Shown in pieces: positions 14,901 through 26,900 of a DNA stretch of 64,000 nucleotides. The position numbers and the translations under genes were made by a program. Position 1 is the stretch's first letter. Each line of letters starts with the position of its first letter. Below the pieces are notes generated by a model, which worked only from the letters and a program-made list of their open reading frames with translations, made no database searches and was not told where the DNA came from. Source of the DNA: Acanthopleura granulata (lineage: Eukaryota > Mollusca > Polyplacophora > Chitonida > Chitonidae); NCBI GenBank assembly GCA_016165875.1, contig JABBOT010000022.1, positions 5,108,345-5,172,344 of the forward strand. Direction: 5' to 3'.

Positions 14901-17900
14901 CCACTCTTAGCAAGTCAGGTGTGCTAGCCACTCCTAGTATCTTGTCACCACATGTCACTGACTAGATGTGACGTAACCCCACTCTCAGCAAGTCAGGTGT
15001 GGTAGCTACTCCTAGTATCTTGTCACTACATGTCACTGGCTAGAAGTGACATGACCCCACGCTCAGCAATTCGGATGTGGTAGCCACTCATAGTATCTTG
15101 TCAGTAATTGTCACTGACTAGAAGTGACGTATTCCCACTCTCAGCAAGTCAGGTGTGGTAGCCACTCATAGTATCTTGTCAGTAATTGTCATTGCCTAGA
15201 TGTGATGTAACCCCACTCTCACCAAGTCAGGTGTGCTAGCCACTCCTAGTATCTTGTCACTACTTGTCACTGACTAGATGTGACGTAACCCAACTCTCAG
15301 CAGGTCAGTTGTGGTAGCCACTCCTAGTATCTTGTCACTACTTGTCACTAGCTAGATATGACGTAACCCAACTCTCAGCAGGTCAGTTGTGGTAGCCACT
15401 CCTAGTATCTTGTCACTACTTGTCACTAGCTAGATATGACATAACCCCACGCTCAGCAATTCGGATGTGGTAGCCACTCATAGTATCTTGTCACTGACTA
15501 GATGTGATGTAACCCCACTCTCACCAAGTCAGGTGTGGTAGCCACTCCTAGTATCTTGTCACTACTTGTCACTAGCTAGATATGACGTAACCCCACTCTC
15601 AGCAGGTCAGTTCTGGTAGCCACTCCTAGTATCTTGTCACCACATATCACCGACTAGATTTGACGTAACCCCGCTCTCAGCAAGTCAGGTGTGGTAGCCA
15701 CTCATAGTATCTTGTCACTGCCTAGATCTGACGTCACCCCACTCTCACCACAGGCCTGGTAGCCACTCCTGACAAGTGTTTTCAGGTTTGTTTGGAAGAT
15801 AGTTGATATCCTGCTAGAAAAATGTTACATATGTTTCAGTGAGAAAGTAACATTGTATGACCTTTATTGGTGAACTTAAATGTACATTTTGGGAAGATTA
15901 TTTTAGGTAAATATAATAATTTAAACACAGTAGCTGTGAGTGTTTGAAATAGCGCAAACCATTGTTACCAGGTAGTGTTATGTAGTAATGATAGTTGACC
16001 TGTTTTTCTGACCTATCCTCAGCTGCCTAAAGAGGTGATCTGTCAGAGTATCCCTCACCTGGTGCGCATCTTGAGGGCGAAGAGCCCTGTCGTTCATACC
16101 TATGCGGCCCACACCATCGAGAGAATCTTCACCATCAAGACACCACAGGGAGGCGCAGCGTAAGTCAGGACATTATTTGAAGTCTTTGTTGGGTGTTACC
16201 CTGCTCTATTTTTTGTGATGGGGAATTTTTTTTTGTTGTTTTGGTTGATGAAACAGACAGGAATTAGAAAGAAATTAAAATTGAGAGCGGAAAGAAACCA
16301 AAAAAAAAAAAAAACACAATAAGAACTTAAGGAGTAGGTTTTTTTTAGTGGTGAGTTAATTGGCTTCTGCCAATGAACATATTTTTATTGACTGTAACGT
16401 AGTACTTGGGGCAGAATCTGCAGATTCGGCCAACCCTGATGCTCCTGTTGCCCAGGTGATAGTCAGGGAATGTGATCAGGGGGTTCTGGTTCTATCTCCG
16501 CAAAAAGAATGTGCTGGCATCAGAAGTACTGTGGGCCTGCTGTGGGCCTGCTGTGGGCCTGCTGTGGGCCTGCTGTGAGCCAGCTGTGGGCCTGCTGTGG
16601 GCCTGCTGTGGGCGAGTGGTTAGCAGGATGGGGCACCAGTGCAGTCCCTGTGGAGTCCAGCTCATGTTGGCTTCCTCTGCTGTCCTGTGTGGGAACGTCT
16701 GCCAGCAACCTGCGGTTATTCCAATAAAATAAAAAAGTCATTTTCAGTCCTGTTCTTCTGAAAATGCCTTTTTTTACAGGCCAAAGTTTTAGTGAAATAC
16801 AGTATTTCAGCATTTTTTGAGTTTGGTGTAAAACACATATCAAATGAACATAATCATTTTTTGTTTGTACCAGTATCACAGTAACAGACGTTCAGGCCAG
16901 TGTGCATGATCTGATGGTGAATCTGTTTGGGGCCATGCAGCATCCGGGGTCTGGGGAGAACGAGTACATCATGAAGGGTAGGTCTCCCGTGTAACAGTAG
17001 CACACACCTACACATTGTACCTTGACGTCACAGGATCTGGTGGCTGATGTGTTTGGGGCCATGCAGCATCCGGGGTCTGGGGAGAACGAGTACATCATGA
17101 AGGGTAGGTCCCCTGTGTAACAGTAGCACACACCCACACATTGTACCTTGACGTCACAGGATCTGCTGGCTGATGTGTTTGGGGCCATGCAGCATCCGGG
17201 GTCTGGGGAGAACGAGTACATCATGAAGGGTAGGTTCCCTGTGTAACAGTAGCACACACCCACACATTGTACCCTGACGTCACAGGATCTGGTGGCTGAT
17301 GTGTTTGGGGCCATGCAGCATCCGGGGTCTGGGGAGAACGAGTACATCATGAAGGGTAGGTCTCCTGTGTAACAGTAGCACACACCCACACATTGTACCT
17401 TGACGTCACAGGATCTGGTGGCTGATGTGTTTGGGGCCATGCAGCATTCGGGGTCTGGGGAGAACGAGTACATCATGAAGGGTAGGTCCCCTGTGTAACG
17501 GTAGCACACACCCACACATTGTACCCTGATGTCACAGGATCTGGTGGTGAATCTGTTTTGACATCATGTCATCATGAAACAGGTTGTAGTGGTGTTGTGT
17601 GACCACAGGTGATCTTTTCAACAAATGCATTGTTGCCATCTATTGCCCCCCATTTTATATACAAGGAGACAAGACATGATGCAGGATATGACATGTAATA
17701 GTTCTATTTTTTTTTCCTTTAGACATGGATTTCATTTGTATTCTAATGTGTGTTCACTGTAAAAAAAAAAAAAAGAATTATTAGTTTGCAAATTTTGATT
17801 AGCATTTTTATGCCAGTAATATTTTGATGGTTTCATAAAGCCAGTATTTTGATGTAGGTTTATGACTGGCCCTGATCTGTATGTTTCAGCCATTATGAGG

Positions 17901-20900
17901 AGTTTATCCATGATGCAGGAGCACATCATCCCCATGGTGGATGAACTGCTCAAGTACCTGACCCAGAAACTACAGGATGTCAGTAAGGTTAGGCTCCAGG
18001 GGTTACCCCTGTGTGTGGGGGATGTTTGTCCCTGCGTGATGTAGGCAGTGCTTTAAAATTAGCGGTTTTTTTACTTTCTGGGCAGCATTAAGGTAGGAAA
18101 ATACCAAGCACTGGTTAGGATATTATATCTGCTGTTGTGTCGTGGTAAAAATGTGAGGCAGCACATGATTGGTATCATGGTATCATTCTTCTGCAATCAG
18201 TAATTCACACTATCAGTCAAACTCATGATTTATGTCTATATGATGCTTACCACATTGGTAACTCATGGTTAATTTTCACAATGTGTAGGGGAGCCTCCAT
18301 GGTCAAAATGACCAGCTTGCTAGTGCAGCACAATCGCCCATCAGCCTCTCACCAATGAGTTACTGTCGGTTCAATTCCAACTCATGCAGGCCTCCTTTCC
18401 TGTCTTATGTGGTAAGGCCTGCCAGGCACCTATGGATTGTTGTGGGTTTACCCTGGACTCTGCCAAATCTGGCTGTCATCATTTAAGCTAAATATTCTGA
18501 ATTATGGCATAAAACATCAGTCAAATAAATAAATAAATCATAATCTGTGAAATCCTGGCAAAATTTTTTGATGGAAAGCAACTCACATACCAGTATTTGT
18601 GTTGCTAACCTTACCCTCTCAGAGCGAAGTGTTGTCTGTATAGCTCTGATGAAATACAAGAGACTCACTATGTTTCAATGTTTCTCTTTATTCTAACTTT
18701 GTCTGGTGTGAGACTTGTAACCATATGCTATTATTCATTGGCATCAGCAACATGTACACGTGCAAGAATCACCAATGTGTTTTATGCATATCTCTGTCAA
18801 ACAAGGGAAAGTTTGTCAATAAGTTACCAAAGGTTGGTGGTTCCCTCCACCTATGACATTGTGATTGCCATTGTCTAAGTGAAACCTTCTTGAGTGCTGT
18901 AAGGCATTGAACAACAATCACATAAGTAAAAGTCACCAGTTACACACGAAGTAGTATAATTGCTGTATAGCTGATTTTCGTTTCCGTGTTCTTTCCCTGG
19001 GAGCAGAACCCAAGTAAGCCTCACTTTAACCACTACTTGTTTGAGTCGCTGTGCATCTGTATCCGCACGACATGTAAGGCCAAGCCCACAGATGTCACCA
19101 GGTTTGAGGAGACACTCTTCCCAGCATTTACCGGTATACTCAAGCTGGATGTTCAGGGTATGACTTCATCCTAAAAATGTAAGCTTAACTCTGAAAAATG
19201 TAAGCTTCATTTTGACTCAGTATTTCAGCAGTATATTTTGCCATCATTGCTGAAATATGATGCCCTGTTATTTCTCCACCTATAAAATGCTGTCATTTTG
19301 CTATTTGTTACAATTCGGTCAAGCCATTGAAGAATTGGTGACATTTAAAGTTTAAAATTAAACGTCAGACAAGTTATGTTTCATAGATGTGGAATGCATT
19401 TGGATAGGTTTTCACCCAAACTGCAAACCAGTGATACTGGATGTGTACATTTGCACACATCTGTAACTTAAGCTCCAAAAATATCTGCAAAATATGTTTA
19501 TCATTTATCTGTTTTCAAGGATCTATAGGTGGCAGTTTTATTTTATCTTTGCCAGATTAGATGTAAAAAACTTGTCGCATGCAACTGTGCTAAAGCTGTA
19601 ACTAGCTAGTGTCTTTTTTTCCATGCAGAATTCCTGCCATATGTCTTTCAAATCCTGTCCATACTGATTGAGCTGCACCAGGGGACCTTATCGGCCACCT
19701 ACATGGAGTTATTCCCCTTCCTGCTGAATCCTGTATTGTGGGAGAGACCGGGTAACATCCCACCCCTTGTGCGACTGTTACAGGCTTACCTCCAGCAGGG
19801 CTCCGCCCAGGTAGACCGTGAGAAGCTGGTAAGTTGGGATGTGAGTTGTCGAGTATGTGTGATGTGAACCTCACTGGCTCTGGATGTAAGAGGCCACTGA
19901 CAATTACAACTCATCAGATTACTAATGTTTAAAACCAGTGGTGCAAATATGTTTAACTGAAACAATAAATTTTGAATGAACAGTAATTTTTATATTAGGG
20001 TTAATACATATGGTCACCATTACCAGCATCAAAAACAAGCAGTGTCTGTAGCACCTTAGAGGCTAGCATGGGAATATATAGGATTTCTGTGTTAGTCTCT
20101 AAGATGCCGATGACACTTTTCTTTTTTGGTGTAAGACAGGGTGAGACAGCTACCCTCCAATTAAGATATTTCCAACATGTACATCTTTTGTCATTTTATT
20201 CGAAAGCGTCAAAAGTGAATAAATCATCGCAAACACTGATACAAAGCTTGCTGTCTCGGCAAAATATTCAGATAAAGAAAGCCTGAAAAGAAACTTTAGT
20301 AATTTATGTTTTCCATTTTCAGAAAGGGATTTTGGGAGTGTTTCAAAAGCTGATAGCATCCAAGACACACGACCACGAAGGTTTTTACCTCCTGAACTCC
20401 ATCATTGAGTTTGTTCCCACGTAAGTAATAATCTTTTGGTATCGATGGTGTATTTGGTACCACATTCTCTGAATTCAAACGCTAGCGAAAACTCGACTTT
20501 ACACGCATAGCTACTAATATTATAATTCTAATTCTAATATTATTCAGAAATTTTATTTTAAATGCATCCCTCGGGCCACTCAGGTTTGGATACGTGGTGT
20601 GAAATATGTGTATCTTGACTGTATTTTTTGGAAGAAAAAAGTTAAATTGCACAGTATGACGGTAGGTGCTGATTATCAGAACAGGGTGGGAGAAGACATG
20701 CTTGACAACAGTTCATGTCTAACAAGTAGTCTGAATTTTTGAAAGAAGACTATAGTCACTGTGTGTATCCGCTTGAATTGGCCAAAAGTAGGCAAGTAAG
20801 TAATTGAAATAAAACTGCAGAGGGAACTGGTGACAAGGTGAAGTTTTTTACTTACCTTGTGTAGACTTATATTAATAGAGTGATGAAGTTTTGCCGGCCG

Positions 20901-23900
20901 TTAGTGGGAAGGTCCACCAGCTACATGCAGATGATCATGGGTTTCTGCCCGATTTTCTCCCATCATAATGCTGGTTGCTGTCGTATATGTGAAATATTCT
21001 TGGGTACTTTTGCTCAGAACTTAAATGTACTTATTGTGGTATGTAGTGAGTCATGTCAAAATTTGTCTCACTTTCACATTTGTGAATTTGTATTTAGTGT
21101 TCTTTGAATGCTCTGTTTGCAGTTCTGTGGTCTCAGAATACCTAAAACAAATCTTTGTGTTACTTTTCCAAAGATTACAGAGCTCAAAAACAACAAAATT
21201 CATAAAAAGTAAGTAAATGAAAAGTACAAAATATAAATTGTACTATCAGGTAAGTGTTCGTTATATAAAAAATAATTTTTTGATTGATTAATTTTTTCCT
21301 TCATCATTGTTTGTGCTTAGGGGTGTGCGTGCTTTTTTGTTCGCCTGTCTGAATGACAGCTTGATTAAAATCAGATTGCAACAATGTTACTTTTAATCAT
21401 GATGATAACGGGACCAGTATGTAGTGTAATTGTTGATAGTAATGCCCTTAATCATTGGATGGCAGGATGGATGGCGGCTTTGAGTCAATCCTGTTTGTTT
21501 CTCTTTGTCTGCAATGTCCCTTGCACTGAACAGGACAGTGTTGTGCATAGTGACACAGTTCCACAGATACATGTTCAAATTTTAATAGCATCATCTCCTG
21601 CTTATGATGCCTTAATCAAAGTATGGCTGTACTTTTGTTGTCACAAAACCTGTAATTTATCACCAGTTGTTCGATTTACAACCGTCTGCATCTCCCTGTT
21701 ACTATTAAAAAAAAAAAAACTCAGAAAATAATGTTCACAACAAATATCAACATGTTCTTGTCAGCTGTGTTTTCTCAGAAAATGTTGATTCCCTTATTCG
21801 CAGAAATTAAGTAACGCATTAAATGTACACTAGAAAAGACCAAATTCTATCTGATGTTGTTTTGCAGGTTTACTTGTTTTCTTCTCGCTGTATGCCATCA
21901 AGTTTGGCCCAGGAAGTTTAGTGGAAACAATAGATGCTATCCAAGCCAAGTAAGTTACCTGTAGGTCAGTGTACTGGCTCCTGAGAAAATGGAGACAGGA
22001 CTTTATAAGAATGTGTAAAAAAGAAAAAGATTTTTAAAACACTTACATGTACATTTAATGGTTAATCCATTGTTGATCTACCCTAATTCTTCAATGTTTT
22101 CAACGACCTCTGCAACCAATATTTTGAAACATTCTTACAGAACTATGGGGTGTAGAGAAATAATATGTTTTAGGAAACTCACATCACACAAACAAATCAG
22201 TTTTGGCGTTGTTTTTATAATTGTATGCAAAATTCGAAGGTTGAAGATTCACAGTTGTCATGCAGATTTTGAATTTCTGATTGATTTCCAGTTTCAATGA
22301 AAGGGCATTAAGCACATTACATTTTACATCCGGTAATCAAATGCTGTTACAGACATATTGCAAAAATTGTTTCAGTGTAGCATTTTGATGTGGAGCTATT
22401 GAAAAAGTAGTTGTAGGATTGATAATATCATTTTATGATGGACAGTTTGCTGCAAGGAAAGAAAGAGATAAACAGACAGGTGGTTGAGTTATTTACATGG
22501 TTGTTCAAATATTGATACAAATAAACCTTTATCCCCGTGTCTCAGACCCTGGCCCAGGACACAGAATTGTAGATTCCTTTGTTCTCATTGTACTGTTGAC
22601 CTTGGCTGCTCTTCCCAAACTTCAGATGTTCTTTCTTTCCACAATGGTTTCTAACAATCTTCTTTCTGATCATTGTTCAAAGAAAGGACAAATAAAGACA
22701 AGACTACTACAGTATGTCTTCTTGGTTTCAATCCAAACATTCCTCGAATGATGTCTTTTCTGATTGATGCTGAATGCAGCTGATTTGAATCAAAGTGACA
22801 GGTGACATAGGGGTGCTGTTGAGGCACCAGGTACATTTGTGTTGTGACAGTATGGTCTTTATCATTCACAAATAGCTAGGCGATAGGAGTCAGAATTACT
22901 TCAGCATTCACGAATTGCTAGGTGATAGGAGTGAGGATTACTTCAGCATTCATAAATCGCTAGGTGATAGGAGTGAGGATTACTTCAGCATTCACGAATC
23001 GCTAGGTGATAGGAGTGAGGATTACTTCAGCATTCACGAATCGCTAGGTGATAGGAGTGAGGATTACTTCAGCATTCATAAATCGCTGGGTGATAGGAGT
23101 GAGGATTACTTCAGCATTCATAAATCGCTAGGTGATAGGAGTGAGGATTACTTCAGCATTCACGAATCGCTAGGTGATAGGAGTGAGGATTACTTCAGCA
23201 TTCACGAATTGCTAGGTGGTAGGAGTGAGGATTACTTCAGCATTCACAAATCGCTAGGTGCTAGGAGTGAGGATTACTTCAGCATTCACAAATCGCTAGG
23301 TGATAGGAGTGAGGATTACTTCAGCATTCACAGTTCGCTAGGTAATAGGAGTGAGGATCACTGCAGCATGGAAGGAGACGTGTTTTTGTAGCGCACAGAT
23401 TTGATATTTTGAGTTACAGGTTAGTGAATGAAAGGGTACGTAAAGTGAATAGAAGTTAAGATGGGAAGAATGAATTAGATCTCTGTTCTAATCAGTAACC
23501 AACCAGAGGTCGTTGTTTAACTCCAGGCATTCACCTGTCCAGCAACCATAAATCTGAGCACCATTATACAAGTAAACCATTTGAAAACAACAATCAAAAA
23601 AATAAATAAGTGAAATTTTTGTGAAACAGTTGTGTTATCTGCTCATCTGCAGGATGTTCGGCATGGTGGTGGAAAAGCTGTACCTGGCAGATCTGCAGAG
23701 AGTCTCTGGTCACGTAGAGAAGAAGATCTGTGCTGTGGGGGTGACCAAGATCCTGACAGAGACACCAGTCTTCTTACAGAATTACGAATCCCTCTGGTAA
23801 TCTTGGAATTTGTGATTATAATTTGGGGGGTGACCAAAATAGTGACAGAAACATCCATCTTACAGAATTATGAACAACTGTGGAAATCTTAAATTATGTA

Positions 23901-26900
23901 TTTATGACTTGTAAATAATCACTAACTCGTTGGGACAGAAAAAAGATTTTGTTTTCATGGAGAGAATTTGATTGAATTTCATGTTTGAATTCGTGTTAGA
24001 TCACTGGATACTTCTTCTATTTGTGAAAATACGTTTATGTCTGAGTAAAAGTGTGCAAAATCATTTCATATATTAGGTAGGCTTCATGGAAGCACTTGCA
24101 AAGGTCCTTTGACCCTTTTGTCTCTGGTGTCTCAATGACTGCTCTCTAGCTTCGGCCATGTGCACTGTAAACAGATCTTGCTGCCCAAGACACAATAGAA
24201 AAGCTTTTCTACAAGAGGCAGTCGAAAGAGCAGTAATATTTGTGGTTTTACTTCCAGGATACAGCTGTTACAGGCTCTGATCAAACTGTTTGAGTTACCT
24301 GAGGATGAGACTGTGCCTGATGATGAACACTTCATAGAGATAGAGGACACACCAGGTATGTGATTATGTCTTTGTGATCAAGGTGAGTTACCTGAGGATG
24401 AGACTTCATAGAGAGAGAGGACACACCAGGTATGTACTTATGTCTGTGTGATCAAGGTGAGTTACCTGAGGATGAGACTTTGTCTGATGATAACACTTCA
24501 CAGAGATAGAGGACACACCAGGTATGTGGTTATGTCTGTGTGATCAAGGTGAGTTACCTGAGGATGAGACTTCGTCTGATGGTGAACACTTCATAGAGAT
24601 AGAGGACACACCAGGTATGTGCTTATGTCTGTGTGATCAAGGTGAGTTACCTGAGGATGAGACTTCGTCTGATGGTGAACACTTCATAGAGATAGAGGAC
24701 ACACCAGGTATGTACTTATGTCTGTGTGATCAAGGTGAGTTACCTGAGGATGAGACTTCGTCTGATGGTGAACACTTCATAGAGATAGAGGACACACCAG
24801 GTATGTACTTATGTCTGTGTGATCAAGGTGAGTTACCTGAGGATGAGACTTTGTCTGATGATAACACATCACAGAGATAGAGGACACACCAGGTATGTGC
24901 TTATGTCTGTGTGATCAAGGTGAGTTACCTGAGGATGAGACTTTGTCTGATGATAACACTTCACAGAGCTAGAGGACACACCAGGTATGTACTTACGTGT
25001 GTTTAATCAAGGTGAGTTACCTGAGGATGAGACTTTGTCTGATGATAACACATCACAGAGATAGAGGACACAGCAGGTATGTACTTATGTCTGTGTGATC
25101 AAGGCGAGTTACCTGAGGATGAGACTTCGTCTGATGGTGAACACTTCATAGAGGACACAGCAGGTATGTACTTATGTCTGTGTGATCAAGGTGAGTTACC
25201 TGAGGATGAGACTTCGTCTGATGATGAACACTTCATAGAGATAGAGGACTCACCAGGTATGTACTTATGTCTATGTGATCAAGGTGAGTTACCTGAGGAT
25301 GAGACTTTGTCTGATAACACTTCATAGAGGACACAGCAGGTATGTGGTTATGTCTGTGTGATCAAGGTGAGTTACCTGAGGATGAGACTTCGTCTGATGA
25401 TAACACATCACAGAGATAGAGGACACACCAGGTATGTGGTTATGTCTGTGTGATCAAGGTGAGTTACCTGAGGATGAGACTTCGTCTGATGATAACACAT
25501 CACAGAGATAGAGGACACAGCAGGTATGTGGTTATGTCTGTGTGATCAAGGTGAGGTACCTGAAGATGAGACTGTGCCTGATGATGAACACTTCAAAGAG
25601 ATAGAGGACACACCAGGTATGTGCTTATGTCTGTGTGACCAAAGTGAGTTACCTGAGGATGAGACTCTATTTTATGATGAACAGGTCATAGAAATAGAGA
25701 ATACTCCAGGTATTCACTCATGTCTGTCAAGTTACTTGGATTGCCGGATGAATGATCAATTTTGGACTTAATTCAGCTCACGCACATGTAATCGCAGACA
25801 AATCCCGGACCACATACCTGTGCTGATCTCCTTAGGCCTTGTTTCAGGGTACCAGACGGCATATTCACAGTTGGCTTTTGCGGGGAAGAAGGTATACGAT
25901 CCTGTAGGGGAAACCACGGACCCGAAACTTTTACTTGCCAAAAACCTGGAGAAATTTTCAGCCACATGTCCCGGAAAGGTAAGAGACACTCAGTGCAAAT
26001 CTTCTTGGAGAGCAACTCCAGTTCTAAAACCTGGGTGATAAGAGATTGAAGTAATGCGGAGTGTTTTCATGAATCATAACTTATTTACAGTTCAAATATT
26101 GGTGCCTGTTTTGTGCAGCGTACAAAATTCAAATTTTTCTTTTGCCTAAGGGGAAGAATGCAGGAATACATCGCATAGCCCTGTGACGAGGTATAGAAGC
26201 CAATAACGTTTACTTCTGCTTCTGGAATCACTCCACCAAAAGTGGACTACTTGATATCATACTAGACCTGTTCAAGGTCGCATCAGAAATATCACGTCAC
26301 GTAAAACATAGTTCTACAGCCACTATGAAATTTATTTAATTTATACCCATTAAAATTGGCGTTATATATCAGTCTATTTGAGCCATGATGTCAGCATGTT
26401 GATGTTGTTGTGTAAAGATATTAATACTCTACTAATGATGATGCAGCCATATTTACGATGGTGGCCAGCATTATGGGTAGTACATGAAATGTAGATTTTG
26501 AACAGAAGAAAAATTGGTTCCAAAAAGACCCAGAAACCATCCCAGCAATGTTGTCGCTGTGAATTCAAGTCCAGCTTATGATGGCTTCCTCTCCGGCTGT
26601 ATGTGGGAAGGTCTGCCAGCAGCCTGCAGGTGGTTGTGCGTTTTCCCCAGGCTCTGCTCGGTTTCCTCCCACCATAATGCTGCCCACCGTCGTATAAGTG
26701 AAATATTCTTGATTATGGCATAAAACACCTATCAAAATAAATAAATAAACAAATCCAGAAAGAAAGAACATGTAGAACACTTCAAATTAAATTAGTATAA
26801 ATTAGGAGTATCTCTCAGGTTATATTTGGAATTGGAGGCCTCCCTGGCTCAGTCGGTTAATGTGCTAATGCAGTGCAATGACCCAGAAACCTACCAATGG

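Noticed and set aside
13920..15770. CRISPR-like array
   Set aside because: The whole unit is repeated, with no unique spacers; this is a eukaryotic satellite.
16892..17515. Minus-strand 207-codon repeat frame (CYCYTGDLPFMMYSF units)
   Set aside because: It is the complement of the 126-bp exon 16 duplications; the period divisible by three keeps it open. The plus-strand exon is the real gene.
24524..24880. Plus-strand 118-codon frame over the exon 24 array as an alternative coding exon
   Set aside because: It has no acceptor with a pyrimidine tract, and extension from the true exon stops at once. It reflects the 93-bp period.
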